From: Nocardia anaemiae NBRC 100462
Lineage (GTDB): Bacteria; Actinomycetota; Actinomycetes; Mycobacteriales; Mycobacteriaceae
DNA length: 64,000 nt
Assembly (NCBI RefSeq): GCF_001612725.1
Contig: NZ_BDAZ01000004.1
Span: 1 to 64,000 of the forward strand
Direction: 5' to 3'
The notes beneath the pieces are model-generated. The model was not told the DNA's origin and made no database searches. It saw nothing but the letters and a program-made list of their open reading frames with translations. Numbering within the stretch: the first letter of the stretch is position 1; every line of letters begins with the position of its first letter. Both the position numbers and the translations under genes were made by a program. Below are positions 15,661 to 23,896 of this stretch, one piece after another.

Positions 15661-15996
15661 ATGGCTCGGCCTCAGCACCAGCCGCAGCAGCCCGATCCCG
15701 GGCGCGCGGTATATGCGATCTCGGTGGCCGCCGACTTGGCGGGTATCGGCGTACAGACGCTGCGCCTCTACGAACGGCATGGGCTGATAACCCCCGCGCG
15801 CAGCGACGGCGGCACCCGCCGCTACAGCGGCGACGACCTCTCCCGGCTACACCGAATCACCGCGCTGGTCGCCGAAGGCATCAACCTCGCCGGGATCGGC
15901 CGCATCCTCGACCTCGAAGACGCCAACGCCGAACTCCACGCCGACAACCGTCGTCTCCGCGGGCAAGGCACGGCGGGACCAAAGGCCCCGCGTTGA
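15661..15996 (+). CDS. MerR-family (HspR-like) heat-shock regulator
   Basis: 111 residues. The MerR winged helix spans residues about 18-85: YAISVAADLAGIGVQTLRLYERHGLITPARSDGGTRRYSGDDLSRLHRI, then a dimerisation helix DLEDANAELHADNRRL. The phrase TLRLYERHGLITPARSDGGTRRYS is diagnostic of the HspR branch. It lacks cysteines for metal or redox sensing. It is placed head-to-head with hsp20, so negative control of the small heat-shock operon and of itself is the natural reading. AGGAGC before the ATG is the ribosome binding site. Confidence 0.88.
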   Translation: MARPQHQPQQPDPGRAVYAISVAADLAGIGVQTLRLYERHGLITPARSDGGTRRYSGDDLSRLHRITALVAEGINLAGIGRILDLEDANAELHADNRRLRGQGTAGPKAPR

Positions 15997-16041
15997 AGTA
16001 GATCTACAACTCCCAGGACATCGATCGAGCGCGGTTGGCGA

Positions 16042-16272
16042 TCAAAGCACTCGGCGGAACGCACCCGAGGCCGATACGAGCCGCCACCACGCCAACCGCT
16101 CGGCAAGTTCGGGCAACCAACCGGCTGGCGCATCACAGAGATCGCGTTGCGCGCGGGCAGCGGCGGCGTGTAGAACGTCGGCGGCGACAGCGGGAAAGTC
16201 GTGTCGAAGGTGCTCGATCGCATCGGCGACGACGACGTCCGGCGTGGCTATTTCCGATCTCACCGATGTCAT
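16042..16272 (-). CDS. Three-helix-bundle dimerisation-domain protein
   Basis: 76 residues from ATG 16272, preceded by AGAGAGG at a good distance. The sequence VADAIEHLRHDFPAVAADVLHAAAARAQRDL, then APAGWLPELAERLAWWRL, has the pattern of the small three-helix-bundle dimerisation domain proteins common in Nocardia and Mycobacterium (helix, D/E-FP-x-x-x-x-D, helix, P-V/E-L-A-E-R). These are thought to be small regulators or adaptors. It is monocistronic and divergent from the enoyl-CoA hydratase. The family call is by pattern only. Confidence 0.6.
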   Translation of the reverse strand: MTSVRSEIATPDVVVADAIEHLRHDFPAVAADVLHAAAARAQRDLCDAPAGWLPELAERLAWWRLVSASGAFRRVL

Positions 16273-16484
16273 CTCGTACCTCTCTGCCCCATCATTCGTG
16301 GATCATTTTGTCCGCCGATGTTATTGGCTCGATCGTGGCGTGGGGCAGGGCCACTGGTCCCACTGTCGTGGGCCGATCGGCACTGCCGAGCACTGTCGAC
16401 GAGGCGCCGACGGGGCTCTACCTCGGCCGTGCGCGCCGCTGCGGAGGTGTCGTGTCGTTGCCCGCGGAGATCTACGGTGGAGAT

Positions 16485-17264
16485 ATGACCGCCTTGGAGT
16501 ATCGGCACGTGCTGGTCGCGCGGGACGGCGACACGGTGCGCATCACCATGAACCGGCCGGAGCGGCGCAATGCGCTGTCGGGCGAACATCTGGCCGAACT
16601 GCTCGCCTCGTTCCGGGCCGCGGGCGAGACCGACGCCACCGGGATAGTGCTCGGGGCGCACGGTCCGGTGTTCTCCGCGGGACATGATTTCGCCGACGTC
16701 GCCGCGCGTGACCTGCTCGGCGTGCGGGAACTGCTCGCACTGTGCACCGAGCTCATGTCGACCATCGAGTCGGTGCCACAGGTGGTGATCGCCCGGGTGC
16801 ACGGTTTGGCCACGGCTGCCGGTTGCCAGCTGGTGGCCTCATGCGATCTGGCCATCGCCGCCGAATCGGCCGGGTTCGCGCTCCCCGGCGGCAAGGGCGG
16901 CTGGTTCTGCCACACTCCCGCAGTGCCGGTGGCGCGAGCCGTCGGCCGCAAACGCCTGATGGAGCTGGCCCTCACCGGCGACCCGATCGATGCCCGCACC
17001 GCCGAACAGTGGGGCCTGATCAATCGAGCGGTGCCAGACGCCGAGCTGGACCGTGCCGTGGGCGAGTTGCTTGCCCGCGCTACCCGGGGCAGCCGGACCA
17101 GCAAGGCACTTGGCAAACGCACCCTCTACAGCCAACTCGACCGCCCTGAAGCAGATGCCTACGCTCTCGCCCTGGAAGTCATGGCCGCCGCCGCCCAACT
17201 CCCCAGCGCCCGTGAAGGTATGGCGGCCTTCCTCGCGAAGCGCCCACCCGTCTGGCGCGATTAG
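16485..17264 (+). CDS. Enoyl-CoA hydratase/isomerase family protein
   Basis: 259 residues from ATG 16485 (GGTGGAGAT upstream; the longer frame is rejected). Crotonase fold: TVRITMNRPERRNALSGEHL, the CoA-binding loop VFSAGHDFADVAARDL, the oxyanion-hole segment VHGLATAAGCQLVASCDLAIA and FALPGGKGGWFCHTPAVPVARAVGRKRLMELALTGDPI. The usual catalytic Glu144 position (PEI/E) is replaced by the GGWFCHTP loop as in the human ECHDC3/mycobacterial EchA2-like branch, which lacks simple hydratase glutamates. Its reaction may therefore not be water addition. It is monocistronic. Confidence 0.85.
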   Translation: MTALEYRHVLVARDGDTVRITMNRPERRNALSGEHLAELLASFRAAGETDATGIVLGAHGPVFSAGHDFADVAARDLLGVRELLALCTELMSTIESVPQVVIARVHGLATAAGCQLVASCDLAIAAESAGFALPGGKGGWFCHTPAVPVARAVGRKRLMELALTGDPIDARTAEQWGLINRAVPDAELDRAVGELLARATRGSRTSKALGKRTLYSQLDRPEADAYALALEVMAAAAQLPSAREGMAAFLAKRPPVWRD

Positions 17265-17434
17265 CGACCCATTGCCCGAATTCTGGTGTCCGGCCTGCGA
17301 TCTGGGCAACAGGGCTGAACCGTCATTCCCGATTCTGGGAATGGCCGATACTCATTCGCATCGGTCCGTGTGAGTAGAGGATTACGGATGTCGCTATTCG
17401 TTGGTCCACAGCCGAGCGACGACGGGGTGCCGCG

Positions 17435-18505
17435 ATGAGCCCGACCGTCGACCACTATCGGATCATTCCGGAGCTGACCGTTCCCGATTACGCATCGGAC
17501 TTCCTGAAGGGCGTCGTCAGCGCCACCCACACGGCGGTTCAAGTCAATGTCGACAACCTCGGCGCGGGTACGCCGTCCAGGGCCCCGAAATTCGTAAAGC
17601 TATTGCGGGACAAGAACATTATCGACGACAAGAATCAGTCGGTCGCGACCACCAACCACAACGAAACCGTCTCCGCCCTGCGCGAGATCGAAGCGTCGAT
17701 GGATGCGAACGACGAAGGCGTCGACAGCTCGACCTATGGCACCTACTCCGTTGCGGGTGACGCATATGTCGATATCGAGCGAGCGGTCAAGCAACTCCGC
17801 GGCACCCTCGAGGACGCGAAGCAGGCACCCGGACCGAGCTACGACGCGGCAGGCAAAGCGTACTGGCCGGAATCGGTGGAGGGCCCACTGCGGACCGCAT
17901 GCGCCGCCACCGCCGCGACCGTAGAACAGCGGATGCGCGACGCCGCGACCGACATTCAGCGCCATGCCGACCACATCGACAACTCCGCCCCCGATAACCC
18001 GGTGAGCAGCGGCTACGGCGGGACCACGGCGCCGTTGACGACACCGTGGTCCGGCCACAGCTTTGTGCCACCCGCCGACGCGAGCACCATCGACAAGATC
18101 AAGGGTTTCGCCGCGAACGAACTCGGCGTGGCCGAAACCGGAACCAACCACGTGAACCGCCCGTACAACATCGATGACGCGTGGTGCGCGTCATTCGCCA
18201 CCTGGGTCTGGAAGCAGTCCGGTATCGACGTCGACTGGAGCAACAAGAACTACGTGCCCAGCGTATGGTCCGACGCCGCCAACAGGGGCTGGGCCGATAG
18301 CGACATGTCGAGCGCTCGCCCCGGGGACCTCGTCGTTTTCGGCGGACAACACCACATCGGGGTAGTGGTGGCGCGCGACGGCAACACCATCACCACCATT
18401 GAAGGCAACTCCGGCGACGCCGTACGCCAGCACACCTACAACCTCTCCGGTGGAAATTTCACCGGCGTCATACATCCGCCCGCCAAGACCCCGGCCAACG
18501 TGTAA
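17435..18505 (+). CDS. CHAP-domain peptidoglycan amidase/endopeptidase without signal peptide
   Basis: 356 residues. Residues 1-215 are mainly helical and polar (paired helices such as DIERAVKQLRGTLEDAKQ and AATVEQRMRDAATDIQRHAD), resembling the long helical heads of type VII secretion substrates. The C-terminal 130 residues are a CHAP papain-like domain: IKGFAANELGVAE, catalytic Cys in AWCASFATWVWKQ, then RPGDLVVFGGQHHIGVVVA with the catalytic His and ITTIEGNSGDAV carrying the third polar residue. There is no Sec or Tat signal, so export would need another route such as ESX. Expected activity: cleavage of peptidoglycan peptide bonds. It could be a lytic toxin or a resident hydrolase. Confidence 0.8.
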   Translation: MSPTVDHYRIIPELTVPDYASDFLKGVVSATHTAVQVNVDNLGAGTPSRAPKFVKLLRDKNIIDDKNQSVATTNHNETVSALREIEASMDANDEGVDSSTYGTYSVAGDAYVDIERAVKQLRGTLEDAKQAPGPSYDAAGKAYWPESVEGPLRTACAATAATVEQRMRDAATDIQRHADHIDNSAPDNPVSSGYGGTTAPLTTPWSGHSFVPPADASTIDKIKGFAANELGVAETGTNHVNRPYNIDDAWCASFATWVWKQSGIDVDWSNKNYVPSVWSDAANRGWADSDMSSARPGDLVVFGGQHHIGVVVARDGNTITTIEGNSGDAVRQHTYNLSGGNFTGVIHPPAKTPANV

Positions 18506-18565
18506 CCCGCCAGCTACCCGTACTGAAAAGGTCGGAGCATCTGCCGGGGTCGATAGGGTGGGTCT

Positions 18566-19039
18566 GTGTCCAGAATCGATGAGTCTGCGAGTCGGGTGGC
18601 CTCGGTCGCCATGCGGTCGAAACGGACGGTGGCGGTTGCGGAATCGTTGACCTGCGGGCAGCTGTCGTCGGCGTTGGGCGCTGCCCCGGATTCGGCGCAG
18701 TGGTTGCGGGGTGCGGTGGTTTCCTACAGTGCGGATGTCAAACGGCAGGTGCTCGGTGTTCCCGAGGTGCCCGTGGTATCGGAGACCGCGGCTCGCGCCA
18801 TGGCGATCGGCGTGCGGAAATTGCTCGGCGCGGACGTGGCTGTGGCTGTGACCGGGGTCGGCGGCCCCGATCCCCAGGACGGTGAACCTGCGGGGTCGGT
18901 GTGGCTGGCGGTCCACAGCGAGGGCGGGATCTGGGCACGGCATGAGCTGTTCGATGGTGAACCCCAAGAGGTGCTGAGGCGGACGGTCGAGGTGGCGCTC
19001 GACATGGTGCGGGAGGCGATGGACGACACCTCGAGCTGA
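18566..19039 (+). CDS. CinA C-terminal-domain nicotinamide-nucleotide amidase
   Basis: 157 residues from GTG 18566. It is the stand-alone PncC form: VAVAESLTCGQLSSAL (active-site Ser-x-Thr-x-Gly), GAVVSYSADVKRQVLGV, SETAARAMAIG, AVTGVGGPDPQDGEPAGSVWLAV and a C-terminal helix. It deamidates NMN to nicotinate mononucleotide in NAD salvage and repair. The length matches PncC (about 160). GAP/PAGSVW and GVGGPD motifs are intact, so it is probably active. The neighbouring F420-type enzyme is 145 bases downstream and may be a separate unit. Confidence 0.88.
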   Translation: MSRIDESASRVASVAMRSKRTVAVAESLTCGQLSSALGAAPDSAQWLRGAVVSYSADVKRQVLGVPEVPVVSETAARAMAIGVRKLLGADVAVAVTGVGGPDPQDGEPAGSVWLAVHSEGGIWARHELFDGEPQEVLRRTVEVALDMVREAMDDTSS

Positions 19040-19184
19040 CCGTACGCGGCGGTGACCCGGCACCGGCATACCCGAGGCGGGGGGTTGCGACTGCCCGTTG
19101 CTCGAATGCGTGGAAACCGTCACCGATAACTACGCGGTTGACGGGTAGCCCACCGATATCCACCGCCGAGCGAAAGGAGCGACA

Positions 19185-20177
19185 GTGACCCGATTCGGAT
19201 ACACACTGATGACCGAGCAGAGCGGCCCGCGCGAACTCGTCCGCTATGCCGTCGCCGCCGAGGAGGCGGGATTCGACTTCCTGGTCAGCAGCGACCATTA
19301 CGCACCGTGGCTCGAAGAGCAGGGACACGCGCCGAACGCGTGGACCTCCCTCGGGGCGGTCGCACAGGCGACCCGGCGAATCCCGCTGATGACCTACGTG
19401 ACGTGCCCGACCATGCGCTACCACCCGGCGATCGTCGCGCAGCAGGCGGCGACCTTGCAGATCCTGGCCGAAGGGCGGTTCACCCTTGGGCTCGGTAGCG
19501 GCGAAAGCCTCAACGAACACGTGATCGGTGCGGGCTGGCCCGGGCTCGAGGAACGGCTGGAGCGACTCGCCGAGTCCATCGGCATCATCCGTGATCTGCA
19601 TGCGGGCGGGACAGTCAGCCGACTCGGTAAGTGGTATCGAGTCGACGCCGCCAAGGTCTGGGACCTGCCGGACCAGTCGGTACCGATCGCGGTCGCGGTA
19701 TCCGGGCCACGATCGGTGCAGCGATTCGCCCCGCTGGCCGATGAGATGGTCAGCACCAGTCCCGACCCCGAACTCGTTCGGTCATGGCATCGCGTGCGCG
19801 CGAACGACTCGGGCGCGGCGCGGTCCCGCGTGACCGGGCAATTGCCGATCAGCTGGGATACCGACCGCGACAAAGCAATTCAGCGCGCCCATGAACAGTT
19901 CCGGTGGTCGGTGGGCGGCTGGGATGTCAACTCGAACCTGCCGACGCCAGCGAGTTTCGCGGCCGCGACCCAGTTCGTGCGCCCGCAAGATGTGGCCGAG
20001 ACGATCCCGTGCGGGCCCGATCTCGATGCCATAGTGGCTGCCGTGCGGCCCTACCAGGACGCTGGCTTCACCGATATCGCTGTCGTCGAAATCGGCGACG
20101 AGCAGCAGGACCGCTTCCTCGCCGAGGCCGCCGAACCGCTTTTGGCGAAACTCCGTGCGGCCGATACCGATTCCTGA
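19185..20177 (+). CDS. LLM-class F420-dependent oxidoreductase (TIGR03557-like)
   Basis: 330 residues from GTG 19185, GAAAGGAG just upstream. A luciferase-like TIM barrel: FGYTLMTEQSGPRELVRYA, FDFLVSSDHYAPWLEEQGHAP (F420-binding Ser-Asp-His), CPTMRYHPAIVAQQAATLQILAEGRFTLGLGSGE, NEHVIGAGWP and SGPRSVQRFAPLAD. This is the glucose-6-phosphate dehydrogenase-related subfamily, which uses coenzyme F420; the FGD substrate pocket differs, so the substrate is open. F420-type enzymes are frequent in mycolic-acid actinomycetes. It converges on the emfourin gene. Confidence 0.88.
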   Translation: MTRFGYTLMTEQSGPRELVRYAVAAEEAGFDFLVSSDHYAPWLEEQGHAPNAWTSLGAVAQATRRIPLMTYVTCPTMRYHPAIVAQQAATLQILAEGRFTLGLGSGESLNEHVIGAGWPGLEERLERLAESIGIIRDLHAGGTVSRLGKWYRVDAAKVWDLPDQSVPIAVAVSGPRSVQRFAPLADEMVSTSPDPELVRSWHRVRANDSGAARSRVTGQLPISWDTDRDKAIQRAHEQFRWSVGGWDVNSNLPTPASFAAATQFVRPQDVAETIPCGPDLDAIVAAVRPYQDAGFTDIAVVEIGDEQQDRFLAEAAEPLLAKLRAADTDS

Positions 20178-20199
20178 GTTCTGTCGGAGTCGCGTTCGG

Positions 20200-20517
20200 T
20201 CAGGTAGCCGAATCAGGTTCGGAACGCTCGGCCAATTCGGCGATCAGCGGTTGTGCCGCCTCGGGGATCTGCATATCGGTCCAGTGATAGGTGCTGGTCC
20301 GATGGCCGTCGGTGACCGTGAGTTCGTAGTCGAACTGATCCGGCATCGGCGGACGGTGTGTCGGCGTGTCTTGCTCGGACAGTGTGTCATTGAGCAGGTC
20401 GGTGATGACCGGTGCCTGCTCGGCGGGCAGATCGCGGGCGTCGACCGAGGTCGTCATCTCTATTCCGGCAAGGCCGCCGCTTCGCCGGAATTCGAGATGT
20501 ACATCGGATGTGGCCAT
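20200..20517 (-). CDS. Emfourin-type inhibitor of M4 metalloprotease
   Basis: 105 residues from ATG 20517 (an in-frame ATG at 20541 is an alternative). DVHLEFRRSGGLAGIEMTTSVDARDLP, then a helical block ending TDLLND, and FDYELTVTDGHRTSTYHWTDMQIP match the emfourin fold that blocks protealysin-like M4 proteases: a first strand with F/R-x-GG-I/F-AG and a last strand of the type V-Y-T-V-x-V-DG. It immediately follows the protease gene (29 bases between its start and the protease stop, or a few bases with the alternative start), consistent with translational coupling. It would protect the producing cell from the cytosolic protease. Confidence 0.78.
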   Translation of the reverse strand: MATSDVHLEFRRSGGLAGIEMTTSVDARDLPAEQAPVITDLLNDTLSEQDTPTHRPPMPDQFDYELTVTDGHRTSTYHWTDMQIPEAAQPLIAELAERSEPDSAT

Positions 20518-20546
20518 GGACACGATGGTATGCGCGGCCATCGGGT

Positions 20547-21593
20547 TCAGCGCAGCGGAACTCTCACAGCATCCCATGCGGATTGCACCGCCTGCGCTTC
20601 GTTGCTGACCCTCCCGAAACGGTAGCGGGCCTGCTTCAACGTCAATGCGGCGAAGTTGCTGAAGGTGGCGTTGGGCCTGAGCCCGGGATCGACGAGTGCG
20701 TCGTACCAGACTGTTCCCGGCGTCTTCCACGCTTCCCCGCCGAGTGTGGTGGCGAGCAGGTAGAAGGCGTGGTTCGGGATGCCCGAGTTGATGTGGACGC
20801 CGCCGTTGTCCCTGGTGGTCTGCACGTATTTCGACATATCGGCGGGTTGGTTGTCGTGCGGGTTGGCTGTGCCGGGGGCCTTCAGCGATCGCAACGCGGG
20901 TGTCAGCAGCGGTCCCACGATGTCCGCACCGATCAACCAATCGGCTTGATCGGCGGTTTGGGCGAGGTGGTATTGCTTCACCAACGATCCGAACACGTCG
21001 GACAAGGATTCGTTCAGTGCGCCGGACTGGTTGGAGTAGGTGAGATTCGCCTCGAACTGGGTGACGCCGTGGGTCAACTCGTGTGCGACCACGTCGAGGC
21101 TGCGGGTGGTGTCGGTGAATACCTGGCCACTTCCGTCACCGAAGAACATGTGTCCCTGGCCGTCCCAGAACGCGTTGTCATATTTGGTGCCGAAATGGAC
21201 CATCGCGGCGATCGGCATGCCCTGGTCGTCGATGGAGTCGCGTTGGAAGACGTTCCAGTAGAAGTCATAGGTGGCGCCGAAGCTGTCGTAGGCGGAGTTG
21301 ATCGACGGGTCGGCAACCGGCGGCTGTCCCTCGGCTCGAGCGAGCGTTCCCGGCACCATCGCGGTGGAATTCTGCTGGTCGAAGATCGATCGCTGCGGTA
21401 CCCCGTTCGATACCGCGCCGACGGCCTGCTGCGGCTGTGGTCCCTGTCGGCCGACGGCCTCGGCCCGCAGCATTCGGATGCTGTTGTCCAGATCCATGGA
21501 TGCGAGCAGTTCTGCTCGCTGTTCCGGTGGGAGTTCACGCGCGACCGACTGCAGTAGGTCGGGTGGGAGGATGCACGCTGTGGGGTATCGCAT
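20547..21593 (-). CDS. Protealysin-like M4 zinc metalloprotease
   Basis: 348 residues from ATG 21593 (GGAGC upstream; the in-frame extension is rejected). It opens with the short protealysin propeptide: CILPPDLLQSVARE (the PPL motif) and the helical cap ELLASMDLDNSIRMLRAE. The thermolysin domain follows: YDFYWNVFQRDSIDD, the zinc site VVAHELTHGVTQ, third ligand NESLSDVFGSLV and the substrate-stabilising GGVHINSGIPNHAFY (Asp/His pair with DNGGVHIN). There is no classical signal peptide, as in protealysins. Products of this group act on cytoskeletal or envelope proteins and are paired with emfourin, here the next gene. Confidence 0.92.
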   Translation of the reverse strand: MRYPTACILPPDLLQSVARELPPEQRAELLASMDLDNSIRMLRAEAVGRQGPQPQQAVGAVSNGVPQRSIFDQQNSTAMVPGTLARAEGQPPVADPSINSAYDSFGATYDFYWNVFQRDSIDDQGMPIAAMVHFGTKYDNAFWDGQGHMFFGDGSGQVFTDTTRSLDVVAHELTHGVTQFEANLTYSNQSGALNESLSDVFGSLVKQYHLAQTADQADWLIGADIVGPLLTPALRSLKAPGTANPHDNQPADMSKYVQTTRDNGGVHINSGIPNHAFYLLATTLGGEAWKTPGTVWYDALVDPGLRPNATFSNFAALTLKQARYRFGRVSNEAQAVQSAWDAVRVPLR

Positions 21594-22041
21594 TTTCTGC
21601 TCCGTTTCGGATGCTGTGCGGCGGCTGATGTGGATGGGGGCGGGCCGGTTCCGGCGCGGCGATGGCGACGTTATCCGGGCGCCGATATTCTTCGAAAACG
21701 CTTGTGGCGCTGACGATTCAACTTGTTGCCGCACGGTTGCGCGGGACCTATGAGCGGTTTGTTCCTTACCGCTGAACCGACGTCGACCTGCGCATTCATT
21801 CTCGGATTGCAGATAGCCGCGGACACGGGTAGGCGACTACTTCTTATCCCTGTCGGAGCAACCGACCGGGGCAAGTAGCCCACGGCCGCACGGGCGGCGG
21901 TCACGAGAACAGCGGGCACCTCGGCACCGTCGAAACGGTAGACGAGTGTGCGAAAGGTCGAGCGGGGCTACCGTTGGGCGCACCGATACCCCGCTCGGCG
22001 TGTCGACAAGTGGTCGGACAACATCACGGCACAATCAGTGG
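21594..22041. other. Divergent intergenic region, no gene seen
   Basis: About 450 bases between the divergent metalloprotease and GH43-like genes. I see no convincing open frame, RNA gene or strong hairpin; it presumably holds both promoters. Confidence 0.45.
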
Positions 22042-22941
22042 ATGGGGCTCAGCCGAAGATCGTTGCTGGCGTTGGCTGCGGCGCTACCCGCCGCTGGGCG
22101 CGCGGCTGCCGCACAGCGACCACGTTCGGTGCTGCGGTACACCATGACCGCGTTCACCGATGACAGCGAAACCGATTTGTATGTCTACGAATCCGACGAT
22201 GCGATCAGCTTCCGGCAACTGTGTGGACCCGCCTACCGGCCGCCGACGGGGCTGCTGCGCGACCCCAGCGTGTTTCGCAATATCGATGGCTACTACTACC
22301 TCACCTACACCACCGGCTGGGAAGGACGAACCATCGGTTTCGCCTACAGCGCGGACCGGCTGAACTGGAGTCATCTCTACGACATCATGGTGCCGCTGCC
22401 TGGCGTGACATCGACCTGGGCGCCGGAATGGTTCATCGACACCGACGGAAGTATCAACGTCATCGTGTCGCTGTCGGACGGCTACCGATTCACACCGCAC
22501 CTGACGACCGCCGACCCGAAACTGCGCTCATGGAGCGCACTGAAGCCGATAGTCGGGCTGGCCCAGCCCGACAGCACCTCCTACGGCTATATCGACACCA
22601 CCGTGATCCGCGCCGACGGACGCTACTACGCGTTCACCAAGAACGAATCCACCAAATACATCGAACTCGCCGTCGCGGATCGGCTGCTCGGCCCGTATAC
22701 CTTTGTGGCGACCGATGATTGGGCCGGGTGGGGTGCTCCGGTCGAGGGACAGTGCGTCATCGCGCTCCCGGGCGGTGGCTGGCGAATCTATTTCGACGCC
22801 TACACCGACCACCAATACCTCTACAGCGACTGCCACGACGACTTCCGAACTTGGACAACACCTCTCGAACTCCCCGACCTATCAGGCACAGTCCGCCACT
22901 TCACGGTCTACCCAGAGCTCCTCGAACAATCCGAGAGTTGA
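22042..22941 (+). CDS. Exported GH43-like five-bladed propeller protein
   Basis: 299 residues from ATG 22042. The N-terminus GLSRRSLLALAAALPAAGRAAAA is a Tat-like signal (SRRSLLA). The mature protein has the glycoside hydrolase family 43 features: RDPSVFRNIDGYYYLTYT (catalytic Asp in RDPSV), IGFAYSADRLNW, TWAPEWFIDTDGSINVIVS (the W-A-P-E signature), YIDTTVIRADGRYYAFTKNE and WGAPVEGQCVIALPGGGWRIYFD (E as general acid). GH43 enzymes remove arabinose or xylose units; in this lineage an arabinan target in the cell wall or in plant material is plausible but not shown. It is monocistronic, with about 70 bases to the next stop codon. Confidence 0.8.
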   Translation: MGLSRRSLLALAAALPAAGRAAAAQRPRSVLRYTMTAFTDDSETDLYVYESDDAISFRQLCGPAYRPPTGLLRDPSVFRNIDGYYYLTYTTGWEGRTIGFAYSADRLNWSHLYDIMVPLPGVTSTWAPEWFIDTDGSINVIVSLSDGYRFTPHLTTADPKLRSWSALKPIVGLAQPDSTSYGYIDTTVIRADGRYYAFTKNESTKYIELAVADRLLGPYTFVATDDWAGWGAPVEGQCVIALPGGGWRIYFDAYTDHQYLYSDCHDDFRTWTTPLELPDLSGTVRHFTVYPELLEQSES

Positions 22942-23011
22942 TCTCGAGCGCGCCGCCTGTTCGCGGGCGTGACTGCCCGCTGCCACCGTGGCGCACCGCT
23001 CCGGCATTCAT

Positions 23012-23896
23012 TCACCGGGCGTCGGCCCACTTCCCCAGCCAGCTTTCGTTTTCGGCAGCGATGGCGTTCTCACAGTCGTCGACGAATTTCGACCATCGCG
23101 GCGGATCGGTCGGAGATCCCGCAGTTCGCCAGTTGTCGAGCAGTCGCTGTAACCGGTTGGCGGTCGCGAGATAGCTGACGGCCAGGAAGTCGTATCGCTT
23201 GCTCGCGAGATAGCCGAGGAGCGAACCGCTGAGCGTGGTCAGGACGGCGATCCACGGTGCGATTCGGGTGGCGGCGTCGGCGCTTGCCGCGGTGCTGACC
23301 GAAGCCGCGATCGTGGCTGTCAGCCCCAGCGCGATGGCGATCCGGCGCAGGAATTGTGCTCGCGCGGAACAACGTAGAGCGGAGGGGCGATAGTAGTTGG
23401 CTATCTGGCCTTCCACGCGTTTGCTCACATACTGCTCGGGGGTCAGCGCACCGGGTGCGGGTCCCACGGTCGCCGTCGTGTCGAGAAAGCACAGGAGGTC
23501 CTCGGCCGCCTGTTCGAGCTCTTCGACTTCGGTCCGAAGCTGCGCGGCTGTTCCCGGAATCGCGCGAAACCTGAAGATCTGCTGCCGCATTCCCTCCGAC
23601 ACCGCCCGCGCGCGGGTCCACCGCCGGACCGCTTCCGAGGTCAGAAACTGAGCACCAACGTAGGTGGCACCTGCCAGTGCCGCCGCACCGGTGGCCGCGA
23701 CGATACGCGAGGGCAGACCGGAGGGCCGCAGCACTGTAGCCGTCGATGCGGCCGCGATCGCTCCCCAACTGCTCAGCCACAGTACCGTCAGGCGGAGCCG
23801 GTCGATCCGCAGCTTCATCCGGGTGGCCGCATGAGACCAGCGAATTCGCTTCTCCCACAGGGCGTTCACCAGCTCGTCATCGGAAGCCACGGTCAT
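23012..23896 (-). CDS. DUF4231/SLATT-like membrane effector coupled to TIR-STAND protein
   Basis: 294 residues, start ATG 23896 overlapping the stop of the giant TIR protein (ATGA). It contains two pairs of transmembrane helices: LTVLWLSSWGAIAAASTATVL with AAALAGATYVGAQFL in the N-terminal half (about residues 33-90), and IALGLTATIAASVSTAAS with IAPWIAVLTTLSGSLLGYLAS in the C-terminal half (about 193-242). Each pair is followed by a charged helix (RARAVSEGMRQQIFRFRA; TANRLQRLLDNWR). That is a duplicated form of the two-TM-plus-helix layout of DUF4231/SLATT effectors, which are predicted to form membrane pores on activation in bacterial conflict systems. The coupling suggests its activity is controlled by the upstream sensor. 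Confidence 0.75.
   Translation of the reverse strand: MTVASDDELVNALWEKRIRWSHAATRMKLRIDRLRLTVLWLSSWGAIAAASTATVLRPSGLPSRIVAATGAAALAGATYVGAQFLTSEAVRRWTRARAVSEGMRQQIFRFRAIPGTAAQLRTEVEELEQAAEDLLCFLDTTATVGPAPGALTPEQYVSKRVEGQIANYYRPSALRCSARAQFLRRIAIALGLTATIAASVSTAASADAATRIAPWIAVLTTLSGSLLGYLASKRYDFLAVSYLATANRLQRLLDNWRTAGSPTDPPRWSKFVDDCENAIAAENESWLGKWADAR

Noticed and set aside
20412..21557. 381-codon plus-strand frame opposite the M4 protease
   Set aside because: Antisense shadow of a clear HELTH metalloprotease; composition lacks any family motif.
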